From NCBI RefSeq assembly GCF_005780185.1, contig NZ_VBUI01000007.1, forward strand, positions 62,001-126,000: a DNA stretch of 64,000 bases, written 5' to 3'. Shown here piece after piece: positions 26,822 through 36,190 of this stretch. The notes beneath the pieces were generated by a model. The model did no database searches. It was not told the origin of the DNA and saw only the letters and a list, made by a program, of their open reading frames with translations. This DNA is from Halomonas urmiana (GTDB taxonomy: Bacteria; Pseudomonadota; Gammaproteobacteria; Pseudomonadales; Halomonadaceae). The number at the start of each line of letters is the position of its first letter. Positions within the stretch are counted from its first letter, which is position 1. The translations under genes and the position numbers were made by a program.

Positions 26822-28195
26822 TCACCGGGGCCAGATCAGGTGGTGGCGATCGATCACGAAGTCATGCCGATGCCGGCCGGCAGGATGGTAATGGGGATGG
26901 CGGTGGGGCTCCGGTCCCTCCCAGCCTTCATGCTCATGCTGATGGTGGTCATCGTGATAGTGCCGGTGGGTGTGCTCCACGACCTCATGGTCATGCTCGA
27001 GCGCCATCGGGTCTCGTGACGGCCAAACACGGATCGCGAGCGCCGTCGACACCAGCGCGATCGTCCCCAGCAGGGCGAAGGTCTCGATCAGGCCCACCCG
27101 TGCCCCGAACCAGCCGGCCAGCGGATAGGCCGCCAGCCAGCAGCCGTGCGACAGCGAAAACTGGGCGGCGAACAGCGCCGGGCGATCCTCGGGGTGGCAC
27201 GATTGCTTGAGCAGGCGTCCGGTGGGCGTCATGACCAGCGAGGCGCCCGCGCCGAGCAAGAACCACAGCACCATCAGGCCGACGAACCCCGGGGCGAACA
27301 AGCCAAGGTAGAGACTCAGCGTCATCAGGACGCCGCCCGCGAGCATGAGCGGGCGTTCGCGCACGAGCTCCAGTACCTTCGGCAGCAGCAGGGCCACCAG
27401 CATCGAGCCGCCGCCGACCGCCGCAAAGGCCATGGCCACCGCCTGCTCGCCCAGGTCCAGGGCGGAGCGGACATAGACCACGGTGTTGACGATCTGCATG
27501 GCCCCGGCGGTCGAGACCACCATGTTCAGGGCCAGCAGCCCCCGCAGCCGGGGTGTCTTCAGGTAGATCCCCATCCCGTGGGAGACCCGGCGCCAGACGC
27601 TAGGAGCCTCGTCTTCCGCGTCCTGGGGCGATGGCAGGATCACCGAGACGACCAGGCCGGCCGAGACCAGGAAAGCCAGGCCGTTGAGCAGGAACAGCAC
27701 ATCGAAGCTCATCACCATCAACAGCGCCGCTGCGGCCATGGGGCTGAGCAGGTTCTCGAGGTCATAGGCGAGCCGCGACAGCGATAGCGCCCGGGAGTAC
27801 TGCCCCTCGTCATCGAGGAGATCCGGGATCGTCGCCTGGAAGACCGGGGTGAAACCCGCCGAGGCGGCATTGAGCAGGAAGATCAGCACATAGATCTGCC
27901 AGACCTCAGTCACGAAGGGCAACGCACAGACCACGGACGCTCGCAGCAGGTCCAGGCCGACCAGCAAGGTGCGGCGCGGCAGACGCGAGGCGTAGGCCCC
28001 GACCAGCGGCGCGATGCCCACATAGGCCACCATCTTGATCGCGAGTGCTGTGCCCAGCACGATCCCCGCCTGTCCGGCCGCCAGGTCATGGGCCAGCAGC
28101 GCCAGGGCGACCGTCGTCAGACCGGTGCCGACGAGGGCAGTGACCTGGGCCAGGAACAAGTGGCGGTAACGACGGTGGCTCAGCACCTGGAGCAT
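26822..28195 (-). CDS. MFS exporter with His-rich C-terminus (NreB-like nickel efflux)
   Basis: 457 residues with about 12 hydrophobic segments of an MFS permease, followed by a cytoplasmic tail of some 65 residues extremely rich in histidine (EHTHRHYHDDHHQHEHE, PHRHPHYHPAGRHRH). That tail is the hallmark of NreB-type nickel exporters, where it binds Ni(II). GAGGAGG precedes the ATG. It lies 27 bp downstream of a CsoR/RcnR-family sensor with a nickel-type ligand pattern, so the two form an nreAB-like resistance operon. Confidence 0.87.
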   Translation of the reverse strand: MLQVLSHRRYRHLFLAQVTALVGTGLTTVALALLAHDLAAGQAGIVLGTALAIKMVAYVGIAPLVGAYASRLPRRTLLVGLDLLRASVVCALPFVTEVWQIYVLIFLLNAASAGFTPVFQATIPDLLDDEGQYSRALSLSRLAYDLENLLSPMAAAALLMVMSFDVLFLLNGLAFLVSAGLVVSVILPSPQDAEDEAPSVWRRVSHGMGIYLKTPRLRGLLALNMVVSTAGAMQIVNTVVYVRSALDLGEQAVAMAFAAVGGGSMLVALLLPKVLELVRERPLMLAGGVLMTLSLYLGLFAPGFVGLMVLWFLLGAGASLVMTPTGRLLKQSCHPEDRPALFAAQFSLSHGCWLAAYPLAGWFGARVGLIETFALLGTIALVSTALAIRVWPSRDPMALEHDHEVVEHTHRHYHDDHHQHEHEGWEGPEPHRHPHYHPAGRHRHDFVIDRHHLIWPR

Positions 28196-28222
28196 GGGGC
28201 CTCCTCTAGGCGTGGCTGTCGG

Positions 28223-28516
28223 TTACAGGTAGCGAACGATCGCCTTGAAGTCTTCGAGTTTCGCGCGCTGGCCCTGTCCCTGATCCTGATCCTGGTCCTG
28301 GGGACCGATCGCTTCGTCCAGACAGTGGTCGATATGATCCTGCACAAGGGTCCGCTTGGCCTGCTGGATCGCCTTCTCCACGGCATGTAACTGATGGGCG
28401 ATGTCCAGGCAGGGCCGCCCGTCCTCGATCATCTGGGTCACGCTCTCCAGGTGTCCTCGGGCGCGACTCAGACGCTTGATGATGTCGGGATGCGACTGGT
28501 GGGTATGCGATGTCAT
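28223..28516 (-). CDS. CsoR/RcnR-family metal-responsive repressor (Ni-type)
   Basis: 97 residues of the all-helical DUF156 fold. The candidate ligands are His4, Cys36, His61 and Cys65. Their spacing (32, 25, 4) is the same as InrS (His21, Cys53, His78, Cys82) and, apart from Cys for His at the last site, E. coli RcnR. This favours Ni(II) or Co(II) sensing over Cu(I). The ATG at 28516 follows AGGGAACTGAGC. A Gln/Asp repeat (QDQDQDQGQGQ) in the C-terminal part is unusual. It probably binds the GC-centred palindrome just upstream. Confidence 0.87.
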   Translation of the reverse strand: MTSHTHQSHPDIIKRLSRARGHLESVTQMIEDGRPCLDIAHQLHAVEKAIQQAKRTLVQDHIDHCLDEAIGPQDQDQDQGQGQRAKLEDFKAIVRYL

Positions 28517-28540
28517 GCTCAGTTCCCTGTTGGTGTTCCT

Positions 28541-28556
28541 ATCCCCTTGGGGGGAT
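28541..28556. promoter_or_regulatory. Candidate CsoR/RcnR-type operator
   Basis: ATCCCC (28541-28546) and GGGGAT (28551-28556) are complementary around TTGG, giving a G/C-tract palindrome 25 bp before the sensor gene start. DUF156 repressors recognise A/T-flanked G-tract sites of this kind. Match to the class is by eye. Confidence 0.5.
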
Positions 28557-28650
28557 GCTAGGCTCTCAGCCGCTATCTTGCCAATGCCCCATGAGGAAAA
28601 GCCCAGATAGCGCATAACCCCGGTCTTCGCCCTGGTGCTGGTCTACCCGT

Positions 28651-28827
28651 ATGCTCAACCGCCTGTGTCATTGCCTTGGTCACCTGACCCTCCTGCTGCT
28701 GATTGTGCAGGGGCTGGTCATGTCCGGATCGGATCGCCACTGGGGTGGTCATGCCACCTTTGATGCCCGGCACCGTCCGGGGCCACCGGCGGGATGGCAG
28801 CCCGCTACGCCGAGTCTTTCTTCTTGA
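28651..28827 (+). CDS. Possible small His-containing exported peptide
   Basis: A 58-residue open frame on the plus strand between the nickel sensor and hupE. It has a hydrophobic N-terminal stretch (LTLLLLIVQGLVM) that could be a signal or anchor, and then DRHWGGHATFDARHRP with several histidines. No strong ribosome site was found. It could be a small nickel-linked protein or a chance frame. Confidence 0.3.
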   Translation: MLNRLCHCLGHLTLLLLIVQGLVMSGSDRHWGGHATFDARHRPGPPAGWQPATPSLSS

Positions 28828-28935
28828 ACGACCTCCACGGCCGGTCATCGCCGCATGACTGGGGTCGCCCGGCGGGCGACCGTGATTCAATACCTAAACC
28901 GTGGAGAGTTTCATGTTTCCCTCATCTATGGGGGC

Positions 28936-29645
28936 GTGTTCGGCGAGCCTGACAAGGCCCGACACTATGCCCTGACCCTGATCGCGCTGCTGGTGTTGCT
29001 CCTGGGAGCCAGCGGCGATGCCCTTGCCCATGCCGTCGCGGAAGGCGACAAGGGCTATATCCAGGAAATCTACGGCATCCACCTGATGTCCTTCATCTAC
29101 CTCGGCGCCAAGCACATGGTGACGGGGTACGACCATATCCTGTTCCTGCTAGGGGTGATCTTCTTCCTCTATCGGATGCAGCACATTGCCATCTACGTCA
29201 GCCTTTCGCCCTGGGTCACTCCACGACGATGCTGCTCGGGGTGGTCTTCAACATCGGCATCAACAGCTACTTCATCGATGCCATCATCGGGCTGTCCGTC
29301 GTCTACAAGGCGCTGGACAATCTCGGCGCCTACCAGCGCTGGTTCGGCTTCCAGCCCAATACCAAGGCGGCGACGTTGGTCTTCGGCTTCTTCCACGGCT
29401 TCGGCCTCTCCACCAAGATCATCGCGTACGAGATCTCGCCGGACGGCCTGGTCCCCGACCTGCTGGCATTCAACGTCGGCGTGGAGATCGGCCAGCTCCT
29501 GGCCCTGGGGGCCATCCTCATCGCGATGGGATTCTGGCGGCGCACCGCCGGCTGCCTGCGCCATGCCTACACCGCCAATGTCGCCATGATGTGCGCCGGC
29601 TTCGTACTGATCGGCTATCAGCTCACCGGCCTGTTCACCGCCTGA
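28936..29645 (+). pseudogene. HupE/UreJ-family nickel permease with a frameshift
   Basis: The first frame carries the signal-like LTLIALLVLLLGASGDALA and the HupE motif KGYIQEIYGIHLMSFIYLG, GAKHMVTGYDHILFLLGV, up to IAIYVSL. The sequence then leaves frame at TTT 29204-29206, and the neighbouring frame resumes exactly with LGHSTTMLLGVVFNIG to the family C-terminus at 29645. Adding one T to the TTT run restores FALGHS. GTG at 28936 is a guess for the start; ATG 28913 with a good ribosome site lies in a different frame. Either a true mutation or a sequence error. Confidence 0.75.
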
Positions 29646-29661
29646 TTTCACCGAGTCCGAG

Positions 29662-30431
29662 ATGTACAACACCGATATGCCTAACCGCGCCGAACTGCCC
29701 TCTACCGGGAAGCTGATCCGCTCGACCCTGCTGGCCGCCGTGGCGGCCACCGTCCTGCTGGTGACCGTGATCCTGCCCGCAGAGTACGCCATCGACCCCA
29801 CCGGAGCGGGTCGCCTCCTGGGGCTGACCGACATGGGGGAGAACAAGCAGCAGCTGGCCGAGGAAGCCGAGCTCGACCGAGCGGCGACACAGGCCGCCAC
29901 GGAAGAGGCATCGCAACCCGTCGCGGATCACAGGAGGCCCTGGAGGCCTCGGCCGGCTCCACCACCGAGCAGCCGGCGGCCCCCTCGGGTGACGAGGCTA
30001 ATCCCGTGGCGGTTTCCGAGCCTTTCCAGGAGACGGCGCAGCCCGAGGCTAACCAAGCGATGGCCGGCATCTCCGCCTTCCAGGAAGAGGCCTCAGGAGC
30101 GAACGAGGAGACGGCTACCTGGCGCGATGAGGTGAGCTTCATCCTGACGCCGGGCGAGGGCACCGAGTACAAGCTGACCATGGAGGAAGGCGCCGAGGCC
30201 AGCTTCGCCTGGGAGACCGAGGGCGGCCCGATCAACTTCGACGCGCATGGCGACGGTGGCGGTAACGCCATCAGTTATGAGAAGGGTCGTGGCGTTCCCG
30301 AGGATGAGGGCGACCTGGAAGCGGCCTTCACCGGCAATCACGGCTGGTTCTTTCGGAATCGCAATGACAACGACGTGACCGTTGTGCTGCGCCTCGACGG
30401 AAACTACGGCGAGCTGAAACGTATGCTGTGA
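29662..30431 (+). pseudogene. Membrane-anchor protein of the metal cluster, frameshifted
   Basis: The 5' frame (from ATG 29662) encodes MYNTDMPNRAELPSTGKL, one transmembrane helix (about 20-40) and IDPTGAGRLLGLTDMGENK, as in the anchor proteins often found beside HupE. Around 29925-29935 the frame is lost; the next frame supplies QEALEASAGSTTEQPAAPSG and the C-terminal domain (WRDEVSFILTPGEGTEYKL to DGNYGELKRML) ending at 30431. Together they make one ~255-residue protein. The function of the family is unknown. It has the same kind of damage as the gene before it. Confidence 0.7.
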
Positions 30432-30446
30432 CCCTGGGCAAAGCCC

Positions 30447-30478
30447 GCATCGTCCCGGCTTGGCGGCCGGGACGATGC
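30447..30478 (+). terminator. Hairpin after the nickel cluster
   Basis: A 13-bp perfect stem, GCATCGTCCCGGC (30447-30459) and GCCGGGACGATGC (30466-30478), 15 bp after the stop. The tail is GTCTTCC, only weakly T-rich. Confidence 0.65.
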
Positions 30479-30784
30479 GTCTTCCAGCCGGCGACCACAG
30501 CGCCAAGACTGCTGTCTTGCCGAGTCTGTGGCCCCAACCTCTATCGTTTCTCCTGTTTCGCCGGGTATTCAGCCCTGGCCTCGTCGCAACATGAAGCCAT
30601 CATGTAAAGGAAGCTAAGGTTCACTTTAGGTGAATTTGAGGTGGCGAGGTAAGGCAAGCCGTCATGCCCAGATCTAGGGAGGCACCACGACAAAGTCTGA
30701 CTCGGCCGAAAGCTAACGGCTCGATGCAGAGAAAACGGCTCGCTGAAGGTGTCCATCCACGCCCGCGAGCCGACTTAAGTGCCC
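30479..30784. other. Gap between accessory region and sbcC
   Basis: 306 bp with no supported gene. Its composition is lower in GC than the flanking core DNA and short frames on both strands are unrecognisable. It may mark the edge of the acquired segment, but no integrase, repeat or tRNA boundary was found. Confidence 0.4.
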
Positions 30785-33700
30785 TTACTGGCTGACGAGC
30801 TTCGCCCGACTCGTGCCATTGCCCAGCGGTTCCACCTGGATCTGCACCGGGATGCGCTCGTGCATCTCCTGCACGTGGGAGATCACGCCGACTCGGCGGC
30901 CCAGCGCCTGCAGGCCGTCCAGTGCCTCCATGGCCAGCGCCAGGGATTGCGGATCGAGGCTGCCGAAGCCCTCGTCGATGAACAGCGACTCGATGGTGAG
31001 CTCGCCGGAGGCCATGGAGGCGAGCCCCAGGGCCAGGGCCAGCGAGACCAGGAAGGTCTCGCCGCCGGAGAGCGAGTGCACCGAGCGGCGCTCGTCGCCC
31101 ATGTCGATGTCCACCACCAGCAGGCCCAGGGGGCTGCCGCCGCGCACCAGCCGGTAGCGGCGGGAGAGGCCACTCAGGTGCGCGTTGGCGTGCTCGAGCA
31201 GCTGCTCCAGGTTGTAGGCCTGGGCGATGCGCCGGAAGGCCTTGCCGTCGGCGGAGCCGATCAGCTCGCTGATCTGGCCCCAGCGGCGGAACTCGGCCTG
31301 AGCGGCCTCCAGCTCGGCCTGGCCGACCTTGCGCCGCTCCCGCTTGCGATCGTCATCGCTCAGCGCGAAGGCGGCCTCGTCGCGGGCCCGCTGGGCCTCG
31401 TCCAGGCGCGGGGTCAGCTCGGCCTCGGCCTCTTCCAGCGCCTCCCGGCGGCGGCGCAGTTCCTCGGCCACGGCGTCGCCGAGCAGCGCCTCGTTGCTGT
31501 CGTCTTCGCGACTCGCTTCCTCCGTCTCCTCGAGCAGGCCCTGGTCGCGGCGGTGGCGCAGCAGGGCGTCGCGGCGCTCGGCCAGGGTGGCGTCGGCGCG
31601 CTGGCGGGCCTGGTCGGCGGCCTCGATGCGCCGCTCCTCATCGCGGGCCGCCTCCTCGGTCTGGGCGAGCAGCCGCGTGAGGGTGGTATCGCTCAGCTCG
31701 GGGTGCGCCGCTCGCCAGTCGGCAAGCTCGCGGGTGAGGGTGTCGATCTCCTGGCGCAGCCCCTGCAGCCGCTCGGCCTCGTGCTCGGCCCGCTGGGCGA
31801 GGCGCTGCTGCGCCTGCTGGGCCGCGTGCCAGCGCGCCTGGGCCTCGTCGCGTGCCTGGCGGGTCCGCTCCTGGCGGGCGTCGAGATGCTGCTGCCAGGC
31901 ATCCGGCGAGGCGTGCTCGCCGAGCCGGGCGGCGAGCCCACGGGCAAGCCGCTCGCGCTCTTCCCGCAGCGGCGGCAGCCGCTCGTCCAGCTCGGCCAGC
32001 GCCGTGTCGGCGTGCTGCTTCTCGGCCTCCAGGCGCGCCAGGGCGACATGGCCCTCCTGTAGCGCCTGCTCCAGCGGGGCGAGCTCGGCCTCGGCCCGGG
32101 CCAGCTCGTCCAGGCGCTGCCGTGCCTGCTGGCGACGGGTCTCGCTCGCCTCGCGCTCGGCCTGCAGCCAGGCGTCGCGCTCGTTCGCCTCGATGGCGGC
32201 GAGCTCTTGCTGCAGCGGATGCGCCTCCAGGGCCTCCCGGGCGGCATCGCGCTGCCGCTCGGCCGTCTCGCGATCCTGCCGGTGGCGGGCGAGGGCGGCC
32301 TCCACGGCGCGATACTCGCCGAAAAGCACGTCGCGTTGCGTCTGGGCCGTGTCGCGCGCCTCACGGGCTGTGTCGAGCTGGCGGGTTTCCTCCGCCTCCT
32401 GGGCCTCGAGCTGGGCGGCCTCCGGCGTGGCCGGCGGGTGCAGCCGCCAGGGGTGGTCGTGGCCGCCGCACACCGGGCAGGGCTCGCCCTCGGCGAGGGC
32501 CTCGCGCAGCCGCGCCACGCTCTCGCTGCGCACGGCGCGGCTGCGATCGATCAGCGCGCCGACGCTATCGAGGTGGGCCTGGGCGCGGTCCAGGGCCTGG
32601 CGGGCACTCTGGCCCTCGGTCAGCAAGTTGTTCTTGCGGGTCTCATCGTCGCCGAGCCGGAGGAAGAGCTGGCTTAGGTCCTGCTCCGCGCGACCGAGCT
32701 CCTGCCAGCGGCTGGCCAGCTCCCCCAGCGCCAGGTGGCGCCGGGCCGCCTGGTCGTGGGCCTGCTGAGCGGCCTGGCGAGCGGCATCGAGGCGAGGGTG
32801 AGTGCCCACCAACCGCTCGAGAGTCGCCTGCCAGTCGTCGCGCTGTCGCTGCCGCGCTTGATGGGCCTCACTGGCCTTGCGGTGCTCCCGGGCCAGCCGC
32901 TCGGCCTGGGCCTGTTGCCGGGTGCGGGCGGTTTCCAGGTCGGCGAGTTGTTTCTCCTGGGTGGCGAGGCGCTGGGCCTGTTCACGAGCTTCGCGCAGCT
33001 CGGGCTCGGCCTCTCGGCGCGCCTCACTGGCCTCGGCCAGGGCGCGCTCGCTGGCCTCGCTGGCCTCGCGGGCCTGTGCCTGGGCGCGCTCGGCGTCGGT
33101 GAGCGCTTGCTTCGTCTCGGCGTGGCTCGCCTCCAGGGTGACGATCTCGTCGGGCAGGGCGGCCCGGCGGGCGAGGGCGTGGCGCTGCGGCGCGATCAGC
33201 CGGCGCCACTCGCGGTCGGCGCGCGCCTCGCCGAGGGCCTGCCAGTCGGCCTCGGCGCCTTGCTGCTGGGCGAGGCCCTGGCGATAGGCCTCGTGAAGCC
33301 GGGCATCGTCGTCGTGCCAGCGGCGTCGGGCCTGAAGCGATGCCGCCTGGCGCTGCAGGTCAGTGAGCGCTTGCTGGGTGGCCTCGGCCGTGCGTTCCAG
33401 CTCGGCGCGGGCCTCGGGTTCGGCGGGCCGGTCGTCGGCGAGCCGGGTCTCCAGGGCCTCGACGGCCTTCTTGGCGGCGCTCGCGCGTTGGTAGGCGGCC
33501 ATGGAGATCGCCGAGTACTCGGCGGTGCCGGTAAGGCGCTCGAGCAGGTCGCTACGCTCGTTGTCGTCGGCCTGGAGGAAGGCGGCGAACTCGCTCTGGG
33601 CGAGCAGCACGGCGCGGGTGAACTGGTCGAAGGTGAGCCCCAGGCGCTCCGGCAGCAGGCGGTCGAATTCGCGCTTCTGGGTGGTGAGCAGGCGGTCGTC

Positions 33701-34111
33701 CTCGAGATCGCGCAGCGACTGCTCGGCTTTCTGCAGCTTGCCGCCGACCTTCTCCCGGGCGCGGCGCACCGCCCAGCGGGCGCGGTAGCGGCGCCCGTCG
33801 CGGCCCACGAAGTCGACCTCGGCGTAGCCGCTCGCCGTGCCGCGACGCAGCAGGGTGCGCGGGTCGCTGGTGGTCAGGGTGGAGTCCGGGGTGTCGTCGA
33901 TCTGGCTGTCGCGGGCCGGCGCCTGGCGAAGCCGCGGCGTGCCGCCGTAGAGCGCCAGGCACAGCGCATCGAGTAGGGTGCTCTTGCCGGCCCCGGTGGG
34001 GCCGGTAATGGCGAACAGCCCGGCCTCGCTCAGCGGGGCGGCGGTGAAGTCGAGTTCGAGTGGGCCGGGCAGTGAGGCCAGGTTCTCCAGGCGCAGGGCG
34101 AGGATCCTCAT
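30785..34111 (-). CDS. sbcC: Exonuclease SbcCD subunit C
   Basis: 1108 residues of an SMC-like ATPase. Walker A GPTGAGKST is at 37-45; a very long Glu/Ala/Arg-rich coiled coil follows, broken near residue 545 by the zinc hook CPVCGG; then the C-terminal signature LSGGETFLVSLALALG and Walker B LFIDEGFG. With SbcD it cleaves hairpins and protein-blocked DNA ends. It is translated with sbcD through a 4-nt overlap. A length near 1050-1100 is normal for the family. Confidence 0.95.
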   Translation of the reverse strand: MRILALRLENLASLPGPLELDFTAAPLSEAGLFAITGPTGAGKSTLLDALCLALYGGTPRLRQAPARDSQIDDTPDSTLTTSDPRTLLRRGTASGYAEVDFVGRDGRRYRARWAVRRAREKVGGKLQKAEQSLRDLEDDRLLTTQKREFDRLLPERLGLTFDQFTRAVLLAQSEFAAFLQADDNERSDLLERLTGTAEYSAISMAAYQRASAAKKAVEALETRLADDRPAEPEARAELERTAEATQQALTDLQRQAASLQARRRWHDDDARLHEAYRQGLAQQQGAEADWQALGEARADREWRRLIAPQRHALARRAALPDEIVTLEASHAETKQALTDAERAQAQAREASEASERALAEASEARREAEPELREAREQAQRLATQEKQLADLETARTRQQAQAERLAREHRKASEAHQARQRQRDDWQATLERLVGTHPRLDAARQAAQQAHDQAARRHLALGELASRWQELGRAEQDLSQLFLRLGDDETRKNNLLTEGQSARQALDRAQAHLDSVGALIDRSRAVRSESVARLREALAEGEPCPVCGGHDHPWRLHPPATPEAAQLEAQEAEETRQLDTAREARDTAQTQRDVLFGEYRAVEAALARHRQDRETAERQRDAAREALEAHPLQQELAAIEANERDAWLQAEREASETRRQQARQRLDELARAEAELAPLEQALQEGHVALARLEAEKQHADTALAELDERLPPLREERERLARGLAARLGEHASPDAWQQHLDARQERTRQARDEAQARWHAAQQAQQRLAQRAEHEAERLQGLRQEIDTLTRELADWRAAHPELSDTTLTRLLAQTEEAARDEERRIEAADQARQRADATLAERRDALLRHRRDQGLLEETEEASREDDSNEALLGDAVAEELRRRREALEEAEAELTPRLDEAQRARDEAAFALSDDDRKRERRKVGQAELEAAQAEFRRWGQISELIGSADGKAFRRIAQAYNLEQLLEHANAHLSGLSRRYRLVRGGSPLGLLVVDIDMGDERRSVHSLSGGETFLVSLALALGLASMASGELTIESLFIDEGFGSLDPQSLALAMEALDGLQALGRRVGVISHVQEMHERIPVQIQVEPLGNGTSRAKLVSQ

Positions 34112-35403
34112 GAATGGAGCTCCTTGTCACCTGCCGCGCCGGCATCGTCGCCGTCGAGCACGTCCTGGCAGAGCCGGTCGAAGTCGGCGACCACGTCCGC
34201 CTCCGGCGGCTCGCCCCAGCGCGCCGCCCAGGTGCGCTCGAAGAGCCGGCGCGGGCCGAGGCTCTCCAGGTCGACCCGCGCCGGGGCGTTCTCGCCCTCG
34301 ACCCGGGGCAGGCGGCGCTCGAGGCGCAGCAGGCGCAGCGACTTGCCCTCGAGGGCTGTCTCCACCCGGGCGCGCAGGTCGGGGATCGGGGCCTCGAGCT
34401 CGACGCGCACCTCCAGCCAGGGCCAGCGGTCTCTTGAACGCTCCCGCCCCCGAGCATCCGACAGGTCGGGATCGTCCTCGAGCGCCTCGAGCTCGGCCAG
34501 CACCTCATCGAGGGGCGCGGGGCCGACGCGATGCATGGCCACCGGGCGGGGCACCGGCAGCGCCTCGGTGGCGACCAGGGCCTCGCCGTCGAGGAGGACC
34601 TCCACCACCTGATGGGGATAGCTGACCTCGCTGAAGTCCAGCGGCAGGGGGCTGCCGCTGTAGCGGATGCGCTCCTCGCCGACCTTTTGCGCCCGGTGCA
34701 GGTGGCCCAGCGCCACGTAGGCGACGTCGTCCGGGAAGAGGGCGGCGGAGATCGACTCCTCGCCGCCGATCACGATGGGCCGTTCGCTGGCCTCGGAGAC
34801 CGCCGCGCCGTGCAGGTGGGCGTGGCTCATCGCCACCAGCGCCTGGCCGGGTTCGCGCCGGGCACGGGCGGCCTCGATCAGCTGGGTATGCACGCGGCCG
34901 ATGCCGGCGACGTAGTCGTTGGGCGCATCAGCATCGCTTTCTCGGGGCGCGCCGGTGACCTCGGCGGGGCGCAGGAAGGGCAGTGCCAGGCACCAGGCGC
35001 GGGTCGCGCCCTCGGCGTCGGTGAGCGGGACCAGCAGGCGCTCGGCGTCGAGGGAGCCGTCGTCCAGCCAGCGGACCCGGCCCATGGCGTGGGTGTTGAG
35101 CCGGCGCATCAGCGGGGCGGGCAGCTCGACGCGGTTGCCGCTGTCGTGGTTGCCGGCGATCAGCACGATCTGAAGGTCCGGCAGCCGCTCGTGGGCGTCG
35201 ACGATGAAGTCGTAGAGCAGCGCCTGGGCGGCCAGCGACGGGTTGACCACGTCGAAGATATCGCCGGCTACCAGCAGGGCATCGGCCCGGCGCGCCACCA
35301 GGGTGTCGAGCAGCCAGTCGAGGAAGGCGCGGTGCTCGACGTGGCGCTCCTGGCCGTGGAAGCTCTGGCCCAGGTGCCAGTCGGCGGTGTGGATCAGTCT
35401 CAA
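34108..35403 (-). CDS. sbcD: Exonuclease SbcCD subunit D (Mre11-like)
   Basis: 431 residues. Calcineurin-like phosphoesterase motifs are intact: HTADWHLGQ, AGDIFD, GNHDSG, and later MSHAHLHG and LGHLHRAQ, which bind two Mn ions. It provides the nuclease activity of SbcCD. First gene of the sbcDC pair and divergent from nfi, another DNA-repair nuclease, across about 80 bp. Confidence 0.95.
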   Translation of the reverse strand: MRLIHTADWHLGQSFHGQERHVEHRAFLDWLLDTLVARRADALLVAGDIFDVVNPSLAAQALLYDFIVDAHERLPDLQIVLIAGNHDSGNRVELPAPLMRRLNTHAMGRVRWLDDGSLDAERLLVPLTDAEGATRAWCLALPFLRPAEVTGAPRESDADAPNDYVAGIGRVHTQLIEAARARREPGQALVAMSHAHLHGAAVSEASERPIVIGGEESISAALFPDDVAYVALGHLHRAQKVGEERIRYSGSPLPLDFSEVSYPHQVVEVLLDGEALVATEALPVPRPVAMHRVGPAPLDEVLAELEALEDDPDLSDARGRERSRDRWPWLEVRVELEAPIPDLRARVETALEGKSLRLLRLERRLPRVEGENAPARVDLESLGPRRLFERTWAARWGEPPEADVVADFDRLCQDVLDGDDAGAAGDKELHS

Positions 35404-35481
35404 GGTCGGCTCCCCGGTGGTCCGTCGCGCGGCAAAGGCCGTAGTCTAACCCGAGCGACGCCGACACTTCAGGGAGCCCCG

Positions 35482-36171
35482 ATGCCCGATACCGCCTTGC
35501 ACGACTGGAACCTCGCCCCGAGAGAGGCCATCGCGCTGCAGAAGCGCCTGGCGGGGCGCGTGGAGCGCGAGGATCGCCTCGAATCGGTGCGCCACCTCGC
35601 CGGCGTGGACATCGGCTTCGAGCAGGAGGGGGCGATCACCCGGGCGGCGGTGGTGGTGCTGGCCTGGCCGCCGGTCGCCGAGGGCGCCTTCACGGTGGTG
35701 GAGCGGGTGGTGCATCGCGAACCGACCCGCATGCCCTACGTGCCGGGGCTGCTGTCGTTTCGCGAGGTGCCGGCGGCACTCGGCGCCTTCGAGAAGCTCA
35801 GCATCCGGCCGCAGCTCGCCATGGTCGACGGCCAGGGCATCGCCCATCCGCGGCGGATCGGGATTGCCAGCCACCTGGGGCTGTGGCTCGACCTGCCGAC
35901 CATCGGGGTGGCCAAGTCGCGGCTCTGCGGTCGCCACGGCGAGCCGGGCCCCGTGCGGGGCGACTGGACGCCGCTGGTCGACGGCCCGGACGACGAGGTG
36001 ATCGGCGCGGTGCTGCGCTCGCGGGCGAAGGTGAAGCCGGTCTTCGTCTCGCCTGGGCACCGGGTGTCGCTGGCCACCGCGCTCGACTGGGTGGTCCGCT
36101 GCCTGGGGCGCACCAAGCTGCCGGAGCCGACGCGGCTGGCCGATCGGCTGGCGTCGCGGCGGGGGGCGTGA
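35482..36171 (+). CDS. nfi: Endonuclease V (deoxyinosine 3' endonuclease)
   Basis: 229 residues, typical for Nfi. Catalytic-site segments LAGVDIGFE, YVPGLLSFREVPA, MVDGQGIAHPRRIGIASHLG and VAKSRLCG are conserved. It nicks DNA next to deaminated bases such as hypoxanthine. The ATG at 35482 follows AGGGAG at good spacing; the open frame continues far upstream across sbcD but only as an antisense frame. It converges with the DUF2182 gene. Confidence 0.94.
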   Translation: MPDTALHDWNLAPREAIALQKRLAGRVEREDRLESVRHLAGVDIGFEQEGAITRAAVVVLAWPPVAEGAFTVVERVVHREPTRMPYVPGLLSFREVPAALGAFEKLSIRPQLAMVDGQGIAHPRRIGIASHLGLWLDLPTIGVAKSRLCGRHGEPGPVRGDWTPLVDGPDDEVIGAVLRSRAKVKPVFVSPGHRVSLATALDWVVRCLGRTKLPEPTRLADRLASRRGA

Positions 36172-36190
36172 TGGCTTGCTATCGCGGCGA

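Noticed and set aside
30541..30756. A 71-codon minus-strand frame before sbcC
   Set aside because: No ribosome site, no resemblance to any family and located in unassigned low-GC sequence.
31329..32768. A Ser/Arg-rich 479-codon plus-strand frame over sbcC
   Set aside because: Antisense to the SbcC coiled coil; composition follows from that gene's Glu/Ala/Arg codons.
34531..35481. A 317-codon N-terminal extension of endonuclease V
   Set aside because: The extension is antisense to sbcD; the normal Nfi start with AGGAG-type site is at 35482.
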